Source: Chryseobacterium sp. GVT01B
GTDB taxonomy: Bacteria > Bacteroidota > Bacteroidia > Flavobacteriales > Weeksellaceae
Length of the DNA stretch: 64,000 nucleotides
Direction: 5' to 3'
Assembly (NCBI RefSeq): GCF_019970045.1
Contig: NZ_JAHXYI010000008.1
Span: 62,001-126,000, forward strand
Positions 35,591 to 42,940 of the stretch are shown one piece after another. Both the position numbers and the translations under genes were made by a program. Below the pieces are notes generated by a model that was not told where the DNA came from, made no database searches, and saw nothing but the letters and a program-made list of their open reading frames with translations. How positions within the stretch are numbered: the first letter of the stretch is position 1; every line of letters starts with the position of its first letter.

Positions 35591-35621
35591 AACCTTATAG
35601 GCTTCAAAAACCTATAAGGTT
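35591..35621 (+). promoter_or_regulatory. Hairpin between rtcB and prfH
   Basis: AACCTTATAGG and CCTATAAGGTT are perfect 11-base arms with a nine-base loop, starting 17 bases after the rtcB stop. Only two T residues follow the arm, so it is a weak terminator at best. An RNA-processing or stabilising hairpin is possible. Confidence 0.6.
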
Positions 35622-35640
35622 TAGTAAAATGCAAAAAAAA

Positions 35641-36339
35641 ATGGAAAAATTAATACAGATTACTTCAGGAAGAGGACCTTTAGAATGTCAGTGGGTAGCC
35701 GCAAAGGTTCTGAAGACCTTTCTTGAAGAGGCCAAACAAAATACAATAGAGTACGAAATCATTCATCGTGAAAACGGTGATGAAAACCTGACATTAAAAT
35801 CAGTAACCCTGCTTTTAAAAGGAAAAGACATAAACCTGTTCCTTAAAAACTGGTTGGGAACTATTTGCTGGATAGGAAAAAGCACATTCAGAAAACTCCA
35901 TAAAAGAAGTAATTGGTTTATTGGAATTTTTGAATTAGAAAATGTAAAAATGGTTGATTTCAATGAAAAAGATATCAGATTTCAAACAGCGAGAAGTCAG
36001 GGAAGTGGGGGACAGAATGTAAACAAAGTGAATACAGCTGTTCGTGCTACTCATATTCTGACCAAAGAAACAGTGTTTGTACAGGACTCACGTTCCCAGC
36101 TGGAGAATAAAAAACTTTCTGTTATCAGATTAAAAGAAAAAGTAATGGCAGCTTATATCCAACAGCTGGAAAGAAAACTGAAAGAAACCTGGTCTCTTCA
36201 GATGCAGGTAGAACGCGGGAATCCTGTCCGGACATTTTCAGGAACAGATTTTAAAAAGAATTACGAAGACAAGACATTCAAAAAACAAAGGAATGCCTTG
36301 AAAAATGAACTTAAAAACTACAACAATGACCTTAACTAA
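35641..36339 (+). CDS. prfH: Peptide chain release factor homologue PrfH
   Basis: This is a 232-residue class-I release-factor relative. An upstream in-frame ATG at 35629 is possible, but homologues start near MEKLIQITSGRGP. It carries the catalytic GGQ in ARSQGSGGQNVNKVNTAVRATH near residue 123, followed by the FVQDSRSQLENKK block seen in RF1/RF2. It lacks the separate stop-codon-reading domain and the long N-terminal coiled coil of RF1. PrfH proteins are thought to release peptides from ribosomes damaged in the decoding centre, working with RtcB, which reseals the rRNA. The gene overlaps the following TPR gene by 14 bases. Confidence 0.92.
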   Translation: MEKLIQITSGRGPLECQWVAAKVLKTFLEEAKQNTIEYEIIHRENGDENLTLKSVTLLLKGKDINLFLKNWLGTICWIGKSTFRKLHKRSNWFIGIFELENVKMVDFNEKDIRFQTARSQGSGGQNVNKVNTAVRATHILTKETVFVQDSRSQLENKKLSVIRLKEKVMAAYIQQLERKLKETWSLQMQVERGNPVRTFSGTDFKKNYEDKTFKKQRNALKNELKNYNNDLN

Positions 36340-36832
36340 AAGTAAATATTATTTTGAAGCACTAGACTACTTTCCATTCAACCTTTCTGAATGCATGGAT
36401 GCACTGAACTATGCGTTATCCTACGAGCCAGAAGACGCAGACAGTCTTTGCCTGATGGGAAGAGTATATTCCGAAGAACTGAAAGATTATGAAACCGCAA
36501 AGAAATACTTTGATGAAGCCATGCAGAGTAACATAGGAAATATCAATACGCCCAAATATTACATTGAATGTCTTTTGAATAATGAAGATTATAAGGAAGC
36601 CGAAAAATTAATTGAATTCGCTCTGAAATTGAAAGGAATTGACAAATCAGAAATTCTGAACTGTCTCTCCCTTCTTCATGAAAGAAACTTTGAGTATAAA
36701 CAGGCCTTAGGAACACTTAAAGAAGCCAAAAAATTTGCTTACAACCGTGCAGCTCTCGAAATACTTGAAGATAGAGAGAAACTTGTCAAAGGAAAAGTAA
36801 CCAGAAACAGAACTATAAAAAAGACGGAATAA
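36326..36832 (+). CDS. TPR-like helical repeat protein
   Basis: The 168-residue protein starts at ATG 36326. An in-frame ATG at 36305 would increase the overlap with prfH to 35 bases. It is all helical with TPR-like units: NYALSYEPEDADSLCLMGRVYSEE with DYETAKKYFDEAMQ, then YKEAEKLIEFALKLKG and EYKQALGTLKEAKKFA. It ends in a basic tail (KGKVTRNRTIKKTE). TPRs mediate protein-protein contacts. As the fourth gene of the RtcB-PrfH run it may bring the ligase or release factor to the ribosome. That role is inference. Confidence 0.8.
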   Translation: MTLTKSKYYFEALDYFPFNLSECMDALNYALSYEPEDADSLCLMGRVYSEELKDYETAKKYFDEAMQSNIGNINTPKYYIECLLNNEDYKEAEKLIEFALKLKGIDKSEILNCLSLLHERNFEYKQALGTLKEAKKFAYNRAALEILEDREKLVKGKVTRNRTIKKTE

Positions 36833-36863
36833 TCTGTTTTTTAACTTATAATAAAAATAGTAT

Positions 36864-36997
36864 GACTGTCTCAAGAGTCAAATCATTTGACTTCTGTCAT
36901 TCTGACGAAGGAAGAATCTCATTGATAATCATAAGCGTGAGATTCTTCACTCCATTCCATTTCGTTCAGAATGACAATTTTGAGGCAGTCTTATTTT
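36864..36997. repeat. Long nested inverted-repeat element, also a terminator
   Basis: The outer arms GACTGTCTCAA (36864-36874) and TTGAGGCAGTC (36980-36990) enclose inner arms. The inner left arm starts TGTCATTCTGACGAAGGAAG at 36895 and ends AATCTCA at 36921. The inner right arm runs from TGAGATTCTTC at 36938 to CAGAATGACA at 36976, with an extra stretch in the middle. A T-rich tail follows. The look is that of a short non-coding intergenic repeat family of Bacteroidota (REP/MITE-like). It sits between two convergent genes and can stop both transcripts. Confidence 0.7.
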
Positions 36998-37278
36998 TTG
37001 TTAACAGAGATCAGATAATCATACACCATTTGATGTTGGTCATCACTCAGTTTAGCCTTTGGAGCCATTCTGCTTAACGTGTTGATCCATCCCTTGTCGT
37101 CATGTTTCGTTGGTTCTGGCAGCTTATGGCATTTTGCACAGGAATTTTCAAAAATGGTTTTTCCTTGTGCCAGCTGCTCAGATGAGGTATACTTTGGCCC
37201 TGTTACAGCCACACTTTTTGGTCCGCAGGATACCAGAAATGCTGATGCTGCGATACCAGTTAAGATGAATTTTTTCAT
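36991..37278 (-). CDS. Small c-type cytochrome lipoprotein
   Basis: The 95-residue protein has a lipoprotein signal (MKKFILTGIAASAFLVSC) and one heme c attachment motif CAKCH near residue 53. A C-terminal Met in RMAPKAKL is the likely sixth iron ligand. It is an electron carrier on the periplasmic face of a membrane. A paralogue lies 20 bases upstream in the same direction, with the same pattern QLAQGKTIFENSCAKCHKLPEP. The stop codon abuts the inverted-repeat element. The partner oxidase or reductase is not in the window. Confidence 0.9.
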   Translation of the reverse strand: MKKFILTGIAASAFLVSCGPKSVAVTGPKYTSSEQLAQGKTIFENSCAKCHKLPEPTKHDDKGWINTLSRMAPKAKLSDDQHQMVYDYLISVNKK

Positions 37279-37298
37279 ATCCTATTTTTGTTTGATGA

Positions 37299-37592
37299 TT
37301 ACTTCTTTACAGAAACAATATAATCATAAACCCATTGGTGCTGTTCATCCGTTAATTTTGCCTTTGGAGCCATAGAATTCATGATTCCTACCCATTGCAC
37401 AGGGTTATGTGAAGCAGGATCAGGTAATTTATGACATCTTCCACAAGAGTTTTCAAAAATAGTTTTCCCCTGAGCGATCTGTTCCGCAGTAGATGTTGAA
37501 GTACCTGCAGTAGCAGTGGATGTAGCAGCTTTCGGCGTACAGGAAACCAGCAAAATACCAGTAAACGAAGCCGCAGCGATGAGTTTTTTCAT
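37299..37592 (-). CDS. Small c-type cytochrome lipoprotein (tandem paralogue)
   Basis: This 97-residue protein has a lipoprotein signal (MKKLIAAASFTGILLVSC), a Thr/Ala/Ser-rich linker, a heme motif CGRCH near residue 50 and a Met ligand in SMAPKAKL. It is first of the pair, 20 bases before its paralogue, and the two clearly arose by duplication. No promoter box was found for it by eye in the 199-base gap to meaB. Confidence 0.9.
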   Translation of the reverse strand: MKKLIAAASFTGILLVSCTPKAATSTATAGTSTSTAEQIAQGKTIFENSCGRCHKLPDPASHNPVQWVGIMNSMAPKAKLTDEQHQWVYDYIVSVKK

Positions 37593-37791
37593 GTTTCTTC
37601 TTTTTGATATATAACAAATGTAATAAATTCCTTAAGCCGTTGATACAGGGCTTTCTAGTTTTAATTTAGAAGAAATAAAAATTAAATTCACGTGAAATCG
37701 GTAATCCCGAATGAAGATAATTTAAGCCTTTTGTCTCATCATTGTAAGCCGGCTATTGACCATTCCCATTTTAATTATTAATTTTGAATCA

Positions 37792-38784
37792 ATGAAATTT
37801 TCTACAGAAGAGCTAATAGACGGAATACAGTCAGGAAACAAACGCCTGATTGCAAAAGCTATTACATTGGTTGAAAGTAAAAAAGCAGAACACAGGGTAC
37901 AGGCAGAAGACCTTCTGAAGAAGATTATGCCTCTTACCGGAAATTCTGTGAGAGTAGGAGTGACAGGAGTTCCGGGAGCCGGAAAATCTACCTTTATAGA
38001 AAACTTTGGACGATTGGCGATTGCACAGGGTAAAAAAGTAGCTGTTCTGGCTATCGACCCAAGTTCAGCAATTAATAAAGGAAGCATTCTGGGAGATAAA
38101 ACCAGAATGGAAGAACTAGCCAAAGAAGAAAATGCTTTCATTCGTCCTTCCCCAAGTTCAGGTTTTCTGGGCGGAGTAGCCAATACTACTTTTGAAACCA
38201 TGATGATCTGTGAAGCAGCAGGGTACGATTATATTTTGATCGAAACAGTTGGAGTAGGGCAGTCAGAAGTGCTTGTTGCTGATATTACCGATGTTTTCTT
38301 ATTCCTTAAAATCATTGGAGGCGGAGACGAACTTCAGGGAATAAAGCGCGGAATCATGGAAATGGTAGACCTTATTTTCATCAATAAAGTAGATCAGGAC
38401 AATCTTCAGAAAGCAAAAAATACAAGACTGGAACTGAAAAGAGCTCTGGATTTTATTCCACCTAAAGAAAAAGGCTGGAAAATTCCTGTTTTATTAGGAT
38501 CAGCTCTACATAACGAAGGGTTACAGGACGTTTATGATAAAATTTTCGAGTTTATTGATCTGAAAAAGAAGAGCGGTCGTTTTGAAGAAATCCGTGTTCA
38601 GCAGGCAGAGAAGCGATTTGAATATTGGGTTCAGGAATATATTTTATCCCTGATGAAAAAGAGCAATGCTGTAGAAGAAGCCTATCATATGCACAAAAAA
38701 AATGCTTCAGCGATGGTTTCCAATCCAAGTACTGAAGCAAAATTATTTGTTGAAAAATTTTTATCGAATGAAAACAGGGATTAA
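37792..38784 (+). CDS. meaB: Methylmalonyl-CoA mutase-associated GTPase MeaB
   Basis: The start is ATG 37792 (MKFSTEELIDGIQSG). A longer frame from TTG 37756 is not supported. The 330-residue G3E-type GTPase guards and reloads cobalamin in methylmalonyl-CoA mutase. It has a P-loop GVPGAGKST near residue 52 and AIDPSSAINKGSILGDKTRME near residue 85. Downstream come ETVGVGQSEVLVADITDVFLFL near 155 and the base-recognition motif NKVD near 197. The mutase gene is 5.8 kb upstream on the same strand, separated by the M28 gene and the RtcB operon, so the pair is linked but not in one operon. Its stop overlaps the convergent DUF4251 gene. Confidence 0.94.
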   Translation: MKFSTEELIDGIQSGNKRLIAKAITLVESKKAEHRVQAEDLLKKIMPLTGNSVRVGVTGVPGAGKSTFIENFGRLAIAQGKKVAVLAIDPSSAINKGSILGDKTRMEELAKEENAFIRPSPSSGFLGGVANTTFETMMICEAAGYDYILIETVGVGQSEVLVADITDVFLFLKIIGGGDELQGIKRGIMEMVDLIFINKVDQDNLQKAKNTRLELKRALDFIPPKEKGWKIPVLLGSALHNEGLQDVYDKIFEFIDLKKKSGRFEEIRVQQAEKRFEYWVQEYILSLMKKSNAVEEAYHMHKKNASAMVSNPSTEAKLFVEKFLSNENRD

Positions 38785-39329
38785 GGTTTCTCTTTTTCCT
38801 GTTTCACTTCAGTTTTTGAAACATATCCGTCATAACTGATTGGCTGTCTGTCATTACTTCTCATTGAGACGAAAGCTTTACCGTTTTTAAAGATCTCAAT
38901 ATTCATTTCTTCAACGGTTCTTACATCTTTTGGCTTAAACTTTAAAGTCCATTTTCCCTTTTTATTCTGAGTTTTAGTTACTGTAAAATCTTTTGAAGTA
39001 AATCTGTAGCTGTTATCACTTGTATTTCCATAAGTTGGATTGAATAATCTTCCGAAATATGGCAACACTACGTCCAGCGTGTTTTTACTCACATCAATAG
39101 TATAATCGCCATTCAAATTAAGCATTCTCGTTGCAGTAGCATTTGGCATTGAGTTCATGACATTGATAACATCATAATTTGTAGGATTGGCTCTTTCTGC
39201 GTGGAATGTAAATTCCTGGGAATCAATTAATGTGTCCACTGTTTTCGAGTCTAATGAGCCCTGTGATGCACAGCTCTGAAAAAAGAACAGGAATCCAAAA
39301 ATCATTAGTAAAGAAATATACTTTTTCAT
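38781..39329 (-). CDS. DUF4251-type lipoprotein
   Basis: The start is set to ATG 39329, which gives a lipoprotein signal MKKYISLLMIFGFLFFFQSC. The longer frame to 39449 runs across the divergent promoter. The 182-residue protein shows IDSQEFTFHAERANPTNYDVIN and later PYFGRLFNPTYG and RFTSKDFTVTKTQNKKGKW, patterns I associate with DUF4251 proteins of Bacteroidota. It is probably an envelope lipoprotein of unknown function. The last bases overlap the convergent meaB gene by four bases, so the two stop codons interlock. Confidence 0.82.
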   Translation of the reverse strand: MKKYISLLMIFGFLFFFQSCASQGSLDSKTVDTLIDSQEFTFHAERANPTNYDVINVMNSMPNATATRMLNLNGDYTIDVSKNTLDVVLPYFGRLFNPTYGNTSDNSYRFTSKDFTVTKTQNKKGKWTLKFKPKDVRTVEEMNIEIFKNGKAFVSMRSNDRQPISYDGYVSKTEVKQEKEKP

Positions 39330-39434
39330 AATGAGATAATTATTAAATTTAAACAGCAAAATGTATGCAAATATATTCTTTCTGAAATATTTTGGAATAA
39401 AAATTGTTAAGGTTGAATTATTAACACTCAAACT

Positions 39435-40241
39435 ATGAAAGTTACACATCTATTAGGAATGGGAGCTATTGCTCTGTCGGCTGTTGCCTGTACTACAAAC
39501 CCGATTACCGGAAGATCGTCTTTACAGCTGGCCAACAACTCGGAAATTTTAACAATGTCTTCGCAGGAATACAAGACGACATTGTCTAAAGGTAAAGTAA
39601 TTACCGGTACGGCAGATGCAAAGAGAGTGGTAAATGTAGGAAACAGAATTAAAAGTGCAGCAGAAAGGTATTATCAGAGTATTGGAAGATCAGCAGATCT
39701 TGCGAGCTATAGCTGGGAATTTAATCTTCTGCAAAGCAATGAACTGAATGCCTGGTGTATGCCTGGTGGTAAAGTAGCCGTTTATACCGGAATATTACCG
39801 GTTACAAAAGACGATAACGGACTTGCAGTAGTACTGGGACATGAGGTTTCCCATGCGCTGGCAGGCCACGGTAACGAAAGAATTTCTCAGGCAATGGTAG
39901 CCCAGTACGGAGGTGCTATCCTGGGAGGAACAATCTCAAATTCACAATGGGCGAGTGTTTTCCAGAAGGTTTATCCTATTGGTTCACAGGTAGCTTTATT
40001 GAAATACGGAAGAGGTCAGGAATCTGAAGCAGATGAAATGGGGCTTTACCTGATGTCTATGGCAGGATATGATCCGAGAGCGGCAATCCCTTTCTGGAAC
40101 AGAATGGAAGCGGCTTCTACAGGAGCAAGACAACCGGAATTCTTATCCACCCACCCGAATCCGGAAACAAGAATTTCAGATATTAACAAAGATCTTCCGA
40201 AAGCTTTAGAATATTATAAGGCTGCGGGAGGAAAATTATAA
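39435..40241 (+). CDS. M48 family zinc metalloprotease lipoprotein
   Basis: This 268-residue protein has a lipoprotein signal (MKVTHLLGMGAIALSAVAC) and an M48 peptidase domain. The zinc motif HEVSHALAGH is near residue 136, and the third ligand Glu lies in ESEADEMGLYLMSMAGYDPRAA near residue 197. The Bacteroidota-typical FLSTHPNPETRISDI block is close to the C-terminus. It is expected to act in periplasmic protein quality control or outer-membrane assembly, like BepA or LoiP of E. coli. Divergent from the DUF4251 gene, and followed by a terminator-like hairpin. Confidence 0.93.
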   Translation: MKVTHLLGMGAIALSAVACTTNPITGRSSLQLANNSEILTMSSQEYKTTLSKGKVITGTADAKRVVNVGNRIKSAAERYYQSIGRSADLASYSWEFNLLQSNELNAWCMPGGKVAVYTGILPVTKDDNGLAVVLGHEVSHALAGHGNERISQAMVAQYGGAILGGTISNSQWASVFQKVYPIGSQVALLKYGRGQESEADEMGLYLMSMAGYDPRAAIPFWNRMEAASTGARQPEFLSTHPNPETRISDINKDLPKALEYYKAAGGKL

Positions 40242-40264
40242 TTAGAATTTTAATCTTGAATAAG

Positions 40265-40303
40265 GCCTTATTAAATTTTTAGTAAATTTGATAAGGCTTT
40301 TTT
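40265..40303 (+). terminator. Terminator after the M48 gene
   Basis: GCCTTAT (40265-40271) and ATAAGGC (40291-40297) pair around a 19-base loop with further AAATTT/AAATTT pairing, followed by a T-run. Confidence 0.7.
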
Positions 40304-40327
40304 ATGTAACCACCTAAACACAATATT

Positions 40328-40639
40328 ATGAAGAGTTTATCAATTACCGGACTTATACTTTTGGCTGTTTCTGCATTACTTTTCTATTTAACTACTGATT
40401 TTGCCGTAGAACAAATAAAAATCTCTCATATTATGGGAGTAATGGCAGGAGTAGGAATAGGGCTTATCATTGGAGGAATGGTAGGGTATGTAAGTAAAGG
40501 AAGCGCTATAAAAGCAGAACAGAAGAAAAAGGAATTCAAACAGCTGCAGAAAGACAAAGAAGAGCTTGAAAAACAGGCTGCAGATATTGCAAAACGTCAG
40601 GCTGAACTTGAAGAACAAAATAAAAACCCTCAAATTTAA
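40328..40639 (+). CDS. Small two-TM protein with coiled-coil tail
   Basis: The 103-residue protein has two membrane segments (about residues 5-23 and 36-58) joined by a short loop. A charged coiled coil follows at about residues 62-100 (KKEFKQLQKDKEELEKQAADIAKRQAELEEQ). I recognise no family. It resembles small YtxH-like or LapA-like membrane proteins. It lies between two terminators and is likely expressed alone. Confidence 0.75.
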   Translation: MKSLSITGLILLAVSALLFYLTTDFAVEQIKISHIMGVMAGVGIGLIIGGMVGYVSKGSAIKAEQKKKEFKQLQKDKEELEKQAADIAKRQAELEEQNKNPQI

Positions 40640-40651
40640 TTTGAGGGTTTA
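40622..40651. terminator. Hairpin between convergent genes
   Basis: AAACCCTCAAA pairs with TTTGAGGGTTT. A-runs on the left make it a better terminator for the minus-strand barrel gene. It overlaps the end of the small membrane protein gene. Confidence 0.75.
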
Positions 40652-40674
40652 AAGTTGTTATTTTCGATATTAAA

Positions 40675-41286
40675 TTAGAATTTATATCCTAAACCTACCA
40701 TAAAAAGGTTAGGTCTGTTATCATATCTGATTTCCGAACCGGAAACTCTGTTGATAAAGTTTCTTTCATCCTTACTGAAAGCTCCTTCATATCTTGCATT
40801 TACAATAAGCTTTTTGATTTCAAGCTGTGCTCCAAACTGATAGCCAACGGTAAAATCATTTTTAGCATTTTCTTTGAAATCGTTGTAAGTATTGTCTTTA
40901 TTTAAATTAAAACTTCCAACAGGTCCTACAAAAACACCTAACATATTCCCCAATAGGTTGTATCCTAACAGAACCGGAACATCAATACGGTTGCTTTTAA
41001 CATCAAAAGTAGTGTTCTCTGTAGTAAACTCATTTTTAAAGTGAGTATAATAGATTTCCGGCATCACAAACAATGAAGTAGGAAGGCCCACTTTTAATGA
41101 AAGTCCTACATTGAAACCTACATTGTTTTTACCCGTTCCGTCAATGGCATCATTCACTGTTCCTTTAATATTAGACCAGGAAGGAGAGCCGGTAGGAAAA
41201 ATTAAGTTAGCCTTACCTGCCAGTGAAATCTGTGCAGAAGCCCACATTGAAAATCCTATTAACGCTATACTAAGTACCTTTTTCAT
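40675..41286 (-). CDS. Outer-membrane beta-barrel protein (PorT-like)
   Basis: The 203-residue protein has a signal peptide (MKKVLSIALIGFSMWASAQ). Alternating hydrophobic and polar strands form an eight-strand barrel: GFNVGLSLKVGLP, LFVMPEIYYTHF, IDVPVLLGYNLL, VGYQFGAQLEIKKLIVNARYEG. It ends in FMVGLGYKF, with the terminal Phe that marks outer-membrane insertion. It overlaps the preceding MlaF-like gene by 17 bases, so it is co-translated with that lipid-transport ATPase. A role in the same outer-membrane lipid pathway is possible but not shown. Confidence 0.85.
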   Translation of the reverse strand: MKKVLSIALIGFSMWASAQISLAGKANLIFPTGSPSWSNIKGTVNDAIDGTGKNNVGFNVGLSLKVGLPTSLFVMPEIYYTHFKNEFTTENTTFDVKSNRIDVPVLLGYNLLGNMLGVFVGPVGSFNLNKDNTYNDFKENAKNDFTVGYQFGAQLEIKKLIVNARYEGAFSKDERNFINRVSGSEIRYDNRPNLFMVGLGYKF

Positions 41287-42085
41287 TATCGTCTATTTTT
41301 GTATTTGTAGTTTCAATCGTTTTATTATTCTCAAGTAAATATTCTCTCAGCTCTTTAAACAGTTCTGAAGAATAAACGAAATCAATCAGATTTTTATTGC
41401 CTGCTGTAATCAGGATATCTTTATTCCCTTCCCATTCTTTGATTCCCAGTCTTAGGTATACAATTTTCTCGCCAATCGTCATTACAGAGTTCATGTCGTG
41501 AGTATTGATGATGGTTGTGGTATTATATTCTTTGGTGATCTCGTAAAGAAGATCATCAATGATCTTTGAAGTATACGGATCCAGTCCGGAATTGGGCTCA
41601 TCACAGAACAGGTATTTGGGATTGTTGACAATCGCCCGGGCAATAGCAACTCTTTTCTGCATTCCTCCTGAGATCTCTGAAGGGTATTTTTTATCTGCCT
41701 TATCAAGATGCACTCTTCCTATAACTTCAAAAACCCTTTTCTTTTTTTCTCTGTAGGTAAGATTGGTAAACATATCAAGAGGAAACATAATATTCTCTTC
41801 AACAGTTAAGGAGTCAAATAATGCACTTCCCTGGAAAACGGTTCCGATTTCTGAACGGAGATGTTGTTTTTCTTCCCTGTTCATGGTATTGACATTTCTG
41901 CCATCGAATAAAATTTCTCCGGAAGATGGCATATAAACATTCAATAAACTTTTTAAAAAAACGGTTTTACCGGAACCACTCTGCCCAATGATTAAGTTTA
42001 CTTTTCCTTTATCAAATGAAGTTGAAATTCCCTTCAATACTTCAACATCATCAAAACTTTTCTTAAGATCTTTTACCTCAATCAT
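41270..42085 (-). CDS. ABC ATPase, MlaF-like lipid transport subunit
   Basis: This 271-residue ABC ATPase has Walker A GQSGSGKTVF near residue 33, signature ISGGMQKRVA near 137, Walker B LFCDEPNSGLDP near 158 and switch NTHDM near 194. The GLDP and SGGMQKR form is typical of MCE-system ATPases (MlaF). A C-terminal extension of about 30 residues (YLLENNKTIETTNTKIDDNEKG) follows. It overlaps the upstream MlaE-like permease gene by one base. Together they would move lipids between the inner and outer membrane. The MCE (MlaD) subunit is encoded far away at 59.6 kb. Confidence 0.93.
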   Translation of the reverse strand: MIEVKDLKKSFDDVEVLKGISTSFDKGKVNLIIGQSGSGKTVFLKSLLNVYMPSSGEILFDGRNVNTMNREEKQHLRSEIGTVFQGSALFDSLTVEENIMFPLDMFTNLTYREKKKRVFEVIGRVHLDKADKKYPSEISGGMQKRVAIARAIVNNPKYLFCDEPNSGLDPYTSKIIDDLLYEITKEYNTTTIINTHDMNSVMTIGEKIVYLRLGIKEWEGNKDILITAGNKNLIDFVYSSELFKELREYLLENNKTIETTNTKIDDNEKGT

Positions 42086-42837
42086 CAGCTTAATATTAAT
42101 TGGGTTAAAATTAATTCAGAAATGATAATGAATACCATTGTCCATACCACCGCCTGCGTACTCGCTCTACCTACTTCCAGTGATCCTCCTTTTACATTGT
42201 ATCCGAAATAAGAAGGAACCGTTGCAATGATAAAAGCGAAAACTATAGTTTTGGTAAATGCATAGTAAATAAATAAATTCGGCATATACATTTGAATACC
42301 AACGATATAATCATTTTCTGTCCAGTTTCCGGTTAAAATCCCGGCAATATATCCACCACCAATACCAAATACGATACTGATAGCAATAAGAAGGGGATTA
42401 AACAGCATACAGGCAATAATTTTAGGAAATATCAGAAAATTGGGTGAGTTTACTCCCATGATATCCAATGCATCAATCTGTTCGGAAACTCTCATTGTTC
42501 CGATACTTGACGCAATATAGGAACCTACCTTACCTGCCAGAATAAGACTGATAATGGTAGGCGCAAATTCCAAAACCAAAACCGCTTTCGTAGCATATCC
42601 TACAAATGAAGGCGGAATAGGAAAGGAAGAAGCATCAAAGTTGTTGAACATCTGAATAGCCACTACCGCTCCAACGAATATGGATGTGAAGATGACAAGT
42701 CCGAAAGAATTTACTCCCAAATCATTAATTTCTCTCATGAACAGCTTCCAGAAAACCCTCATTTTCTGAGGCTTCTGCAGGGATTTTCCCAAGAGGATCA
42801 TGTATTCCCCTACTGCTGTGAAAAACTTTTTTAACAT
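42085..42837 (-). CDS. MlaE family ABC permease
   Basis: The 250-residue permease has the MlaE fold: MREINDLGVNSFGLVIFTSIFVGAVVAIQ near residues 34-62, VLVLEFAPTIISLILAGKVGSYIASSIGTMRVSEQIDALDIMGVN near 86-130, and three or so further helices to the end (ELILTQLILS). It is the transmembrane subunit for lipid trafficking with the next gene. A hairpin-forming stretch (GGCTACAGTC/GACTAAAGCC, 42868-42895) lies in the gap to the sugar-transferase gene. Confidence 0.95.
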   Translation of the reverse strand: MLKKFFTAVGEYMILLGKSLQKPQKMRVFWKLFMREINDLGVNSFGLVIFTSIFVGAVVAIQMFNNFDASSFPIPPSFVGYATKAVLVLEFAPTIISLILAGKVGSYIASSIGTMRVSEQIDALDIMGVNSPNFLIFPKIIACMLFNPLLIAISIVFGIGGGYIAGILTGNWTENDYIVGIQMYMPNLFIYYAFTKTIVFAFIIATVPSYFGYNVKGGSLEVGRASTQAVVWTMVFIIISELILTQLILS

Positions 42838-42940
42838 ACTGCTAAATTAGACTTTTTTATTTAATTGGGCTACAGTCGGGAAGAAGACTAAAGCCTGGTT
42901 TTGTGTTAAAATTATTTCAATATTGGTCTGGTCCTGTTCT

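Noticed and set aside
35641..36339. Second RF1 or RF2 gene
   Set aside because: The protein is too short and lacks the stop-codon-reading domain, so it is PrfH.
42868..42895. Terminator between the sugar-transferase and mlaE genes
   Set aside because: The arms GGCTACAGTC/GACTAAAGCC are imperfect and the minus-strand side has no T-run, so only a weak hairpin is likely.
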